A stretch of 64,000 nucleotides of DNA, from contig NC_090728.1 of assembly GCF_036898095.1 (NCBI RefSeq), positions 87,108,739-87,172,738 on the forward strand, in the 5' to 3' direction. Each line of letters opens with the position of its first letter. Within the stretch, counting starts at the first letter, position 1. Both the position numbers and the translations under genes were made by a program. Below the pieces are notes generated by a model that saw only the letters and a program-made list of their open reading frames with translations, did not search any database and was not told where the DNA came from. Shown in pieces: positions 12,748 to 22,493 of this stretch. This DNA comes from Palaemon carinicauda. Lineage: Eukaryota; Arthropoda; Malacostraca; Decapoda; Palaemonidae.

Positions 12748-15093
12748 ATGACAGCCTGCGCGGCCGTCCTTCACCAGCCTTGCGGCCATGCTGTCTGTCG
12801 GTCCCACGCGGACTGTGGGATCCAGATGGACGATATTGTGGTATGGCACCCTGACAACTGCCTTATCTGTTATGACCTTATCTCCACCCTCGCTTCAGAT
12901 TCGGTGAGCCTCTTTCAGTCATTTTTGTATTTACTTCCCTTCACTGGGCGACATCAATATGATAGATAATCATTGACTTCTGTTATGAATCTTCGGGTTC
13001 ATTTATCATTTTGTCCCTCGGGTTTGCTAACCTTATCCCCGTTCTTTCAGAGTTCCCAGGCGGTTAAAACTTCAGCAAGAGCCACTTTGAAATTGTGGGT
13101 AGGCGGCTTCGCCCGTAACGTAAAGGCCAGGAAGCCCTACGTCCTCTCAGAAGATTATTGTAGACTTATCTACCCGAACGCAAAATCTTCGGCAGCAGTG
13201 CCTAGGCAAGTGGCGGCTCCTATAATTGCTGACATTGCGGAAACCGTAGAACTCAATCTCGTCCAGGATACAGACATCCCTGACGACCCGGACCCCATTG
13301 AAGACAATGTTACGGCTCTGACCTTAGACATAGAGCCCATGGTTTTTGACGAACCTGACACAGGTAAGGTTGTAAGTGAGGCAGGTGGGTCTGGCGCTAA
13401 GACCTCTCTTCTTAGCCCCTCTTTTTCTCCAACTTCTAATAATTCTTCCTTTCTTGGTTTTGAAGGGAACCACGAATCCTCCCCGAGATCGCTCTCGGTT
13501 CCTGCCAAGGTCAAATCTCAGAAAAGACCTTTAGTGAGGACTCGTCAGAATCCTACACTACCTGGATCATCGAAGCCCAAGAAGGCTCCCCTCCCCGGAG
13601 CTCCTAGTGACTCGACTAGCACTGCCCCTATGTCTCAGGACCCGGGAGTGCAGTCATCCCCCTTAATTACCACAACCAACCTCGACCCGGAGGCCCTCAC
13701 GAATATGTTGTCGAGGGTCGTTACAGAGCAGATTAGTTCTATACTTTCTGCCGTCACCAGAAGACTAGATACCCTGGAAAGTGGACTGCCTCAACAACAG
13801 CAGTTCCTCATCCCGGACGCCTCAAAACTTCCACCCTTCACGAAGAACAACCCGTGGAAAATGGCGCTCCACTGTCCTTTCACGGACGGAATGTTGACCA
13901 TCGAGGGTTTTGGGACCAGGCCCATTGAAGATTTTGAGTTCTTCCCTCCCGGTCTTCAATTTCCTTTCCCCGGCTTCGCCCGGCTTACGGAAGAGGCTCT
14001 TGTCCGACTAGATAAGGTCCCTAAAGAGACCGTTATCTTTCCGAAGGAACAGGCTCAGTCTGTTTGGGTTCGAACCTTAAATGAGTGGGGTTGTACAAAC
14101 ACCATGCTGACCCCCCACAAGAGTACTTACACCATGTTTCTTGTGGACGAACAGACCCCCACTCCTTGCGTCACCAAAATGGTTGAATTAGCCCTTCAGG
14201 CAGTGACCGAAGATAAGCCTTTGCCACAACTCCGGGAGACAGATCCTACATCTCTGCTGTTCCCATCAGATAATGAATGTTGGCTTAACATTCAATCGAC
14301 ATTCACTTCTGGTAAGCTATCCGCGGACTGTGCATCGACGCAATTCAGTGAACGCCTCCCAAGACTACCTGAAACCTTAATCCGACTCGAGTTCGAGTCC
14401 CGGTCTAGGTTTAGCCGGAGCCTCAACATCTCGACTATGGCGGAGATGTTTTCTCTTACTTATGACGAGGAACACTCTTTTAAAGTTATGACTAAAGCCA
14501 CCCTGCAATCTTTGTTAGCAGACTGCTACGACTTCTTGGTGGCCAAAAGACGTTGCCGTAAGCATGTCTTATCTGAAGCCACTATCCGCCATGAGCCAAA
14601 TAAGCTCATTAAAGCCTCTGCTTGGGGTCCGGACCTTTTCCCGGAGGACATGGTCAACTCGGTATTGAGCGAAGCTGCCAGAGTGAACCAGAGCCTCAAA
14701 GTCCGTTGGGGTCTCACTCCCAAACGGAAGTTCGAACAATCGAGCATTCACTCCCGGGGCAGAAAAAGGCTACGCCCTTATAGCTCTACCCAATTCCGCC
14801 AACCTATTCAAGTAGTCCAGTCGGCCCCGGTCTCTCAGGGCATCCAACCCTCCACCTCCAAGTCTCAGCCCCAAGTGAAGTATGTCCTCGTCCCTGAAAA
14901 CCAAGTGGCTTCGAACTCGTTTACCTCTCCTGTTTATAACCCGGTCTATGAGTCCCGGTTTTCCTCCCAAGGATACCAACGAGGCAGGGGCCCCGGTTCG
15001 AGGGGTTCTTTTCAGAACAGAAGCAAAGGGAGATATTTCTCCCGTGGAAAAGGGTCACGTGGTGGCCGAGGCGGTAAAACCTCCAACTACTGA
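12748..15093 (+). CDS. DIRS-A gag-like protein, spliced (12748..12903, 13051..15093)
   Basis: Putative structural protein of the element, 732 residues when the intron is removed. Exon 1 gives a Cys/His cluster (C..C..H..C around PCGHAVCRSH, then DNCLIC). Exon 2 continues with LKLWVGGFARN, a variable acidic/Pro-Ser region, a conserved central domain (about WKMALHCPF to TIRHEPNKLI), and a basic Arg/Gly-rich C-terminus (SRGKGSRGGRGG) that could bind RNA. The domain order and many residues match DIRS-B gag. The ATG at 12,748 is the first in frame after an acceptor-like site at 12,731-12,732. DIRS-B has no ATG at the equivalent place, so the true start may lie in an upstream exon. Unspliced RNA meets a stop at about 12,967. 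The C-terminus overlaps the RT frame. Confidence 0.75.
12904..13050 (+). other. Putative spliceosomal intron in DIRS-A gag
   Basis: Starts GTGAGC directly after a complete codon and ends GTTCTTTCAG, with a consensus branch site TGCTAAC at 13,025-13,031, about 19 bases before the AG, and a pyrimidine-rich tract between. Removing it joins two exons in frame (phase 0). The distance from the last zinc-cluster Cys to WVGGF then becomes exactly the same 31 residues as in the intronless DIRS-B gag. Confidence 0.82.
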
Positions 15094-16925
15094 CGGTCTT
15101 CAGGTAGGAGGGAGACTTTATGTGTTCCGGAGTCGCTGGAAATTCAGTCCTTGGGCCTTCAGCATAATCTCCAAGGGCCTGGGGTGGAGTTGGATAGAAG
15201 GGCCTCCTCCACCGAACAGATTCCATCAACCCTCGACACCGGACCTACTTTTGTTTACCCAAGATCTTCTTCGCAAGAACGCGATCAAGGAAACGAAATA
15301 TCTGAAGTTTCAAGGTCGCTTATTCAGCGTTCCGAAGAAAGACTCCGACAGCCGAAGGGTCATCCTCGATCTGTCTCGACTAAACTTGTCCATTCAATGC
15401 GACAGGTTTCACATGCTTACCGTCTCGCAGGTGCGAACCTTGCTTCCCCGTGGGGCCGTCACCACCTCCATCGATCTTACCGATGCTTACTATCACGTTC
15501 CAATAGCGAGACACTTCCGCCCATTCCTAGGATTCAGACTGGACGACAAGGCTTACACGTTCAAAGTGATGCCTTTCGGGCTCAACATCGCGCCCAGAAT
15601 CTTCACGAAACTGGCGGAATCGGTCATTCAGGAACTCCGATCCCACGGAATCCAAGTCGTCGCATACCTGGACGATTGGCTAATCTGGTCAGACAACGTC
15701 GAGGATTGTCTCAAGGCAACAAACAAGGTGATCCAATATCTTCAGTTTCTGGGATTCCAGATAAACTTCGGAAAGTCTCGTCTGACACCAAAGACCAAGT
15801 TTCAGTAGCTTGGATTACGGTGGGACCTACGTTCTCACACTCTGTCTCCCCAGGTCCAAGAGGATAGAGATTGTGAAAAATACCAAACGCTTTCTCGGGG
15901 AAAAGGTAACTTCCAGAAGGAACCAGGAGAGGATTCTAGGGTCCCTACAATTCGCTTCAGTGACAGACCTCCTTCTGAAAGCGAAACTGAAAGACATCAA
16001 CCGAGTTTGGCGCTCCAGAGCGAACACCAAACGTCGGGACAAGAAGACACGCCTTCCTCCCATTCTTCGGAAGAGGCTTCTCCCATGGACAACCGCCAAG
16101 AGCCTATCAAAATCGGTTCCGTTGCAGTACCCCCCTCCAAGGATAGTCATCCACACGGATGCCTCCCTATCAGGTTGGGGAGGCTACTCCCAACACAGGA
16201 AAGTTCAGGGCCTTTGGTCCACAATGTTCCAGCAATTTCACATAAACGTCCTGGAGGCCATGGCTGTCTTACTAACCTTGAAACGTCTTTCCCCGGCCAA
16301 GAAACAACATCTGAGGATAGTCCTCGACAACGAAGTCATAGTCCGTTGTCTAAACAGAGGGGGCTCCAAGTCAGGTCCCATCAATCACGTGATGGTGGCA
16401 ATCTTCTCCCTGGCGGCCTCAAACCAATGGCACCTATCCGCCGTTCATCTGGCTGGAGTTCGGAACGTTGTGGCAGACGCACTCTCCAGGACGGTACCGT
16501 TGGAGTCAGAATGGTCACTAGATCGCAAATCCTTTCAATGGATCCTCTTCCAAGTGCCGGATCTCCAGGTAGACCTCTTCGCGACGGAATCCAACCACAA
16601 GCTGAAATGTTATGTGGCCCCCAACCTGGACCCTCGGGCTTACGCCACGGATGCCATGTCTCTCGACTGGAACGCCTGGGAAAGGATTTACCTTTTCCCA
16701 CCGGTGAACCTACTGATGAAAGTGCTGGACAAACTTCGAACCTTCAAAGGTCAAGTAGCCCTGGTGGCCCCCAATTGGCCCAAGAGCAATTGGTTTCCTC
16801 TTTTACTGGAGCTGAATCTCCACCCTCACCAGATTCCCAACCCGACTTTGACCCAGATAGTACAAACGTGCACTGTGTTCGCTTCCTCAAACATTCAGAC
16901 CACCCTAACTTTATGGACTTCATGA
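14882..16925 (+). pseudogene. DIRS-A reverse transcriptase / RNase H / methyltransferase-like
   Basis: Replication enzyme of the element. The first frame (to 15,809) has RT motifs: FQGRLFSVPKKDSDSRRVILDL, SIDLTDAYYHVPI, MPFGLNIAPRIFTK and the catalytic VVAYLDDWLIW. RNase H follows at about 16,140 (VIHTDASLSGWGG, INVLEAMAVLLTL, IVLDNEVIVRCL, VVADALSR). The C-terminal part (QVDLFATESNHKL, DAMSLDWNAW, YLFPPVNLL, ALVAPNWPKSNW) matches the region described in DIRS elements as an adenine-methyltransferase-like domain. A TAG at 15,807-15,809 replaces the Trp that DIRS-B keeps in KFQWLGI, and a frameshift follows near 15,850. The start is uncertain: the frame overlaps gag by about 200 bp and 14,882 is only the first in-frame ATG. 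Confidence 0.85.
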
Positions 16926-17902
16926 AGTTTGCGGCACACAAAGGGGCTAACATAGACCCCCAGAATACTTTATTTTTAGAATCTGACAAGAGAGACTCCA
17001 CTCTTCGTCAATATGACTCAGCGGTCAAAAAACTAGCAAAGTTTTTGAAAGATTCTAGTACTGACTTTATGACACTAAACCTAACGGTAACCTTTTTCAG
17101 AACCTTGTTTGAGTCGGGCTTAGCAGCCAACACTATTACTACCATCAAGTCTGCCTTGAAGAAGATTTTTCTAATCGGCTTTAATATAGATCTAACAGAT
17201 TCATTGCTAGCTTCGATCCCAAGAGCCTGTGCCAGACTGAGACCATCTTCTCGTCCTAGCCCGATTTCCTGGTTTCTCAATGATGTTCTTAAACTAGCGT
17301 CAGAAACCGTCAACGATTCATGTGAGTATATCCCTCTACTCAGGAAAACTCTCTTTCTCGTGAGTTTGGCATCTGGCGCCAGGATTTCGGAATTAGCTGC
17401 CTTATCAAGGGATCCAGGCCACATAGAGTTCCTTCCGTCAGGAGAGGTCCTCCTCTCCCCAGACAAGGTCTTCTTGGCCAAAAATGAAGACCCTCAGAAT
17501 AGATGGTCCTCCTGGAAAATCATCCCTCTCCTTCAGGATCCTTCCCTATGCCCGGTTACCACTCTAAAGTCCTTTCTATCAAGGACTTCCTATAAGACCT
17601 CGGGACCCTTGTTCATCAGGGAGCGGGGAGGGACTATAACTTTGAAAGGGATCAGACAACAGATCTTGTATTTTATTAAACAGGCCAATCCAGAGTCTTT
17701 TCCTCACGTCCACGACATTCGGGCGGTAGCGACCTCAATAAATTTTTTCCATCATATGAACTTTACAGATATCTCTAAATATACCGGATGGAAATCCCCC
17801 TCAGTGTTCAAGCGGCACTATCTTAAACAATTAGAGGCCCTTCAACTCGCTACCGTAGCTGCAGGGAGCGTGGTATCCCCCGGACAAATTCCTTCTAACT
17901 AA
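16913..17902 (+). CDS. DIRS-A tyrosine recombinase
   Basis: Integrase of the DIRS element, 329 residues. It would join the circular DNA intermediate to the target without a duplication. An N-terminal SAM-like core-binding domain (STLRQYDSAVKKLAKFL...ANTITTIKSALKK) precedes the catalytic domain. The expected catalytic residues are visible: Arg in SGARISELAAL, H-x-x-R in VHDIRAVA, a Trp in YTGWKS and the nucleophile Tyr in FKRHYLKQ. The frame is fully open. The chosen ATG at 16,913 (a second is at 16,922) overlaps the end of the RNase H frame, and the ATG at 16,922 and the upstream stop share the bases ATGA (16,922-16,925), which suits re-initiation after termination. The frame is also open further upstream, so a longer form is possible. 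Confidence 0.88.
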   Translation: MDFMKFAAHKGANIDPQNTLFLESDKRDSTLRQYDSAVKKLAKFLKDSSTDFMTLNLTVTFFRTLFESGLAANTITTIKSALKKIFLIGFNIDLTDSLLASIPRACARLRPSSRPSPISWFLNDVLKLASETVNDSCEYIPLLRKTLFLVSLASGARISELAALSRDPGHIEFLPSGEVLLSPDKVFLAKNEDPQNRWSSWKIIPLLQDPSLCPVTTLKSFLSRTSYKTSGPLFIRERGGTITLKGIRQQILYFIKQANPESFPHVHDIRAVATSINFFHHMNFTDISKYTGWKSPSVFKRHYLKQLEALQLATVAAGSVVSPGQIPSN

Positions 17903-18292
17903 TCCCTGAATCCTATATCTTCCACCTTCTTCCTCTTACCTGCCTCACTTACAGTTCCTACCTGAGTTCGGTTTGTTGTATCACACCCATGGGTGTTCCT
18001 AGTTCGTAACATTGCCATTTTATTATCATTGTTCAACTTATTCTTCCATACGAACTGTATTTCTTTAGTGTTCAAGTGTATGTAATTTGTTCCAGTGTTT
18101 GACCTTAATTGGTTTTGTTTTAAGTTAATGTTCTTTTGTCTTCCCTTCCTGGGATATTATACCTTATCATGCTGATGTTATTAAAGACGTCCGTCTTCTA
18201 CGTTAACTTTTGATTAAACCACTGTTTGTTATGTTGATTTTTATTCGTTCCCGTATAGTTAATAAAGTTTGGGTTCGTTTTCTCTGGTACTA

Positions 18293-18385
18293 TTTCACTG
18301 CGCGGCACAGGGATTGAGCCCAGAAAAGGGATTTTGACGAAGGAAAAATCTATTTCTGGGCGAGAGACCTGTGCCGCCCAGTGAA
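18293..18385 (+). repeat. DIRS-A internal complementary region (ICR)
   Basis: The left part (18,293-18,326, ending gagcccagaaaa) is the inverse of the element's first 35 bases. The right part (about 18,321-18,385, aaagggattttgacg to gccgcccagtgaa) is the inverse of the element's last 65 bases. This bridge between both ends is the diagnostic DIRS feature, thought to template completion of the ends in the circular intermediate. Confidence 0.92.
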
Positions 18386-18436
18386 CCCACCCTATTTGCT
18401 CCCCCCCTGTTCAGACCCCAAACTTAAGGGTGCTGT

Positions 18437-18748
18437 AAGGAGTGATGGGCAAGCGTGGGTTGAGTTAGTAGTACTGGTCTGCGAGGCAGGGGAGGTTGAA
18501 CGGCACCTCACTATTGGGGGATTTCGAAGAGGAGAAGTCTAAATGGTACGAGACCTCTGGTATTTCGCCCCAGTCTATACCGACACCATTAGGTGAGCGA
18601 GCTAGTTCAACCTAGCATTCCTTTACATTTTTTCTCTGGTAATATTAGCAGTTATATTCCTTTGAAATGGTGCTTAAGGAGCATTTCACTGGGCGGCACA
18701 GGTCTCTCGCCCAGAAATAGATTTTTCCTTCGTCAAAATCCCTTTTCT
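18437..18748 (+). repeat. DIRS-A right inverted terminal repeat
   Basis: Inverse of the left ITR from aaggagtgatgggc to gcatttcactg, followed by the right-end-only sequence ggtctctcgcccag to cccttttct, where complementarity with the ICR stops (18,748). Confidence 0.92.
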
Positions 18749-18805
18749 CTTTCTCTTGAACGTAGCTTTTCTTATTACATAAAAAATCTGTCAATCTCTT
18801 TGCAG

Positions 18806-19789
18806 GATGATGGAAAAAAGTTCCACATTGGACCACAGACCTTTAAAGGTGGCTCTGTTTTGGGTTCTTGGAAGAATGGATGGGATTTTGAATATGCTCA
18901 TTCTGGAACTGGAAGTCAGCGTGAGTCTGGTAATAATATTTATGCAATTTTTCTATTATTTTGGAATTCAGTCATAGCATAAATAAAGTGTGATATCTAT
19001 TTTATGATGGTGATATTTCAGACTGCAAGGTTACAGAATTATTATTGATTTAATTTATGTTTTGTTAATTGTTATTTTCTCTTAGAAGACCAAAACCAGA
19101 CAAAGTTTTTCCTTATTATTTTTACAGAGGATGCACCTCTCATCTTCCAAGAAGGAGACATCACAGCAGACATCTACAGAAGCAGTAAAAATATTATCGT
19201 CCAAATATGTAATTGTGTGGCAGTGAGACCCCATGGGCTATCCCAGGAGATGGCTCACAAGTACCCTTACTCCAACTCCTATTCGACGAGACGACCAATA
19301 GGGTCACTGAATAGGGCAGACATCGAAGACAGGGCTGAGCCCGGGACGATAGCCGTCTGTAGATCGGAGAGATCCTCGAGAGACCCAGTTGTTGTTAATA
19401 TGTTTGGGCAGTTTTATATGGGTAAGAATGTGAAAAGTAATCGCCATAGCCAATTAATATTATCCACGACAGAGAACCAACTTGAATCAGGAAATAATCA
19501 CGAACAATCTTCAGAAAGATACAAGAAATCCAGTAAAAGCGACGAACACTTGGTAAATGGTCTGCTAAAGGATACGCAAGAAAACCGCATTTTTTGGTTC
19601 CAGCAATGTTTGAGAGAATTAGCAGTCGTCTTACCAGGGATGGACTCACAGAGGATAATCTTCCCATACAAAATCGGTTGTGGTTTAGCAGGGGGCGACT
19701 GGGAAAAGGACTATTTTCCTGCTATACAAAAATTTGTGAGTGATATAGCAGAGTATAAGATAAAAGTTATCATTTTGAGGAGGTCATAG
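18806..19789 (+). CDS. Macro-domain protein, 3' exons (18806..18920, 19128..19789)
   Basis: The only likely host gene. Exon 19,128-19,789 encodes a macro domain, the fold that binds ADP-ribose and, in some members, removes it from proteins or phosphate. Visible: APLIFQEGDIT, IIVQICNCVAV, GLSQEMAHKYPYS, a PGTIAVC strand, VVVNMFGQFYMG, and the phosphate-loop region IIFPYKIGCGLAGGDWE, followed by VIILRRS and a TAG. An insertion rich in Ser/Lys (GNNHEQSSERYKKSS) sits before the last helix. The preceding exon (115 bp, acceptor tttgcag, donor gtgagt) gives GPQTFKGGSVLGSWKNGW, which I do not recognise. Phases match: exon 1 ends with C and exon 2 opens with AG, giving Gln. The 207-bp intron has GT and AG ends. 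Earlier exons are not found; DIRS-A ends 57 bp upstream of the first exon shown. The gene appears intact in this part. Confidence 0.78.
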
Positions 19790-19910
19790 TAAGATTACAT
19801 GAAAATGTTCTGTTCAATTACAATACTCATAAATGTTAGCCTAATCTTTTCATAAACATTTACAATCATTGGTATGTAAACTAAATCATATGCAACAAGA
19901 TATAGTCTTG

Positions 19911-19916
19911 AATAAA
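19911..19916 (+). promoter_or_regulatory. Candidate polyadenylation signal
   Basis: AATAAA 122 bases after the macro-domain stop codon; the first such hexamer downstream. In AT-rich sequence it could be chance. Confidence 0.45.
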
Positions 19917-19980
19917 CTAGTATTGAAAATTTTGTTTGAAATCTTTAATGTACTATATTGACATATTTGAAGAATGTAGC

Positions 19981-19984
<4 letters not shown>

Positions 19985-20057
<73 letters not shown>
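19985..20057. repeat. (TA)n microsatellite
   Basis: About 73 bp of uninterrupted TA, just past the macro gene. Confidence 0.95.
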
Positions 20058-20492
<435 letters not shown>

Positions 20493-21247
20493 CAGTGATG
20501 CCTCAGGATACGAAATTAATCCGTTCAGGATGCGGTTTCGTATCCTGATATTTTCGTATCCTGAGTCGTGTTTTACATGTAAATAGCCTAAGCCGTTCCA
20601 AGCCTTATAAAAAGTCACCCTTTCTTTCATAAACACGCTAAACTGTAGTAATAAACATGCAATGTAGCCATTTCTATCATTCAATAATTAACACAACCGT
20701 TAAAAACAGCCTAATCCATTCCAGAAACCACTATGAGATTATTCAATAATATAGTTATAGCCAAGTTATCCCCCCCAAGCCCAAAGAAAACGGTCCGTTT
20801 TCTTTACTACTGTATAAAAGTTACGGTACTGTATGTACGTAAAGCATTTAGATCAGTGAAGGTGTATTGTTACCTGTACGTACACCTAAATTAATGATTG
20901 ATACCTGTACACTCTGAAAAAAAGGTTACAGTTAATTAGTGTAACAAAAAAGTTGAAACTTACCTTTTGATTGAGACGATGTCCGATAGCGAAGTCGCGG
21001 CAGAGGAGGATGGCATAAGGCAGAAAACGTAACAAGTGACAGACTACGTACAGTAATTTACACACTTAACACATTAACACTTAAACTTTACGAAATAAAA
21101 AAATGGAAGAAATAATTAACACTTAACATTACGTATGGAAAACTATAAAATGAAAGAAAAAATTACTTTAACACTTAACGGTAACATAAAACTTAAAATT
21201 GAATTTTTTTTTTTTGCTCTTTTATAACTTTACGTTTTTCTTATTTT

Positions 21248-21750
21248 CTAAATCTCTTCTACTTCTTCATCACTTTCTTTTTTCTGTTTCTTTTCTTTAC
21301 TTTCACCTTCTAATTCATCATCCCTTCCTCTTTTCTGTTTCTTTTCTTCACTTTCACCTTCGTCTTGGCCTACTAATACCGCTGGCCTCTTTATCCCTTT
21401 TACCCCCTAAGGACGTACTGGTACGTTTCACAAAACCCATCCCTTTACCCCCATGGACGTACCGGTACGTCCTTGCAAAAAAATGCTATAAAAATTTATT
21501 TTTTCATATTTTTGATAATTTTTTGAGAAAATTCAGGCATTTTCCAAGAGAATGAGACCAACCCGACCTCTCTATGACAAAAATTAAGGCTGTTAGAGCA
21601 ATTTAAAAGAAATATACTGCAAAATGTGCTGGGGAAAAAATAACCCCTTGGGGGTTAAGGGTTGGAAATTTCCAAAGAGCCTGGGGGTAAAAGGGTTAAT
21701 AAGAAACTATCCATTGAAGCTTGCTTCTGCCTACTTTTCAACACATTTCT
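21248..21750 (-). pseudogene. Tigger-like transposase, C-terminal tail only
   Basis: The minus strand reads KSRQKQASMDSFLL up to the piggyBac MITE at 21,695, then on its other side KRPAVLVGQDEGESEE, EKKQKRGRDDELEG and KKESDEEVEEI, and a TAG at 21,248-21,250. A basic Q-[ST]-x-D-x-F motif followed by a charged tail is typical of the C-terminus of Tigger transposases; compare KQLTIDQFF in the intact one at 36-38 kb. The MITE insertion interrupts the frame and everything upstream of the tail is missing. Residual coding only. Confidence 0.7.
21395..21695. mobile_element. piggyBac-like MITE, 301 bp
   Basis: Starts CCCTTTTACCCCCTAAGG and ends with the inverse-related CCTGGGGGTAAAAGGG. Flanked by TTAT (21,391-21,394) and TTAA (21,696-21,699), the piggyBac target duplication with one substitution. 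It contains two 'ggacgtac-ggtacgt' blocks (about 21,411 and 21,453). No coding sequence. Confidence 0.78.
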
Positions 21751-22268
21751 AAAATGCGTTAGGCAAACGTAATATAATACACTACGTAACGTTATATACA
21801 GTCTATGTATAGTAAACACTAATACAGTACAGTGCACAGTAACGAATGTTTATTAACGATAACACGTGGCGTACGAATGTACTGTATATTAACACTAAGT
21901 CAAACAAGCGAAAGCACACAATGTCTGTTAACGATACCGCGGTCGGAACGAAAAGAGAGAGAGATGAACGCCCGTGCGTAGGCAAGCTGGGATAGTTGCC
22001 GACCAATAGGAAAGCAGGATCTTATGGCGTCAGCTAGCGTCTGAGTAGGGAGATAACCAATGGGTGAGCGGGAGGCTGTAAGTGAGTCTACCCAAGTTCA
22101 AAGTCAGGCGGCGCGCGCTTTTTAAAATTACTCTCGGCGAAGAGTTGGGATCTCGTAAGGTTTTCGTATCCTGAAATTTTATCCGTATCCTGGGGCATAA
22201 AAATCTTCGAATCACTTTTCGCATCCTGAATTTTTCGTAAGCAGAAACTTTCGTATCCAGAGGTATCA

Positions 22269-22271
<3 letters not shown>

Positions 22272-22343
<72 letters not shown>
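22272..22343. repeat. (TA)n microsatellite
   Basis: About 70 bp of TA immediately after the right TIR of the 20,493-22,271 element. Confidence 0.95.
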
Positions 22344-22346
<3 letters not shown>

Positions 22347-22493
22347 GAGCGTTTATTTGTCAAATAGTATAAGAATGAAGAACTGAAATTAATTAATGCT
22401 CAATTTTATTATTGATGGGACAATTTGGTAAATAATAATAATAAAAATAATAAGGATAATAATAATAACTTGGGTGAAATAATTAACATTATT

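Larger units (their letters stand above)
10312..18748 (+). mobile_element. DIRS-A: full-length DIRS-like retrotransposon
   Basis: An 8.4-kb element with every DIRS landmark: inverted terminal repeats (10,312-10,593 and 18,437-18,748), a gag-like gene, an RT/RNase H/methyltransferase-like gene, a tyrosine recombinase gene, and an internal complementary region (18,293-18,385) that pairs with both outer ends. DIRS elements integrate through a circular DNA and tyrosine recombinase and make no target duplication; I see none here. The RT/RH frame has a stop and a frameshift, so this copy is probably not autonomous, while its gag and recombinase frames are open. Confidence 0.93.
20493..22271 (-). 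mobile_element. Tigger/pogo-like element, internally deleted
   Basis: Ends are cagtgatgcctcaggat on the left and the inverse of cagtgatacctctggat on the right, with TA on both sides (20,491-20,492 and 22,272-22,273). The subterminal regions carry several cgtatcctga units in both orientations. Inside, on the minus strand, about 500 bp of leader from the right end join directly to the C-terminal tail of a transposase (21,248-21,750), so the DNA-binding and catalytic parts are deleted. It also contains a 301-bp piggyBac-like MITE. Confidence 0.8.

Noticed and set aside
13170..14979. Antisense frames over the DIRS gag genes (also 27,186-28,749)
   Set aside because: Shadow frames of GC-rich coding sequence with no recognisable motif.
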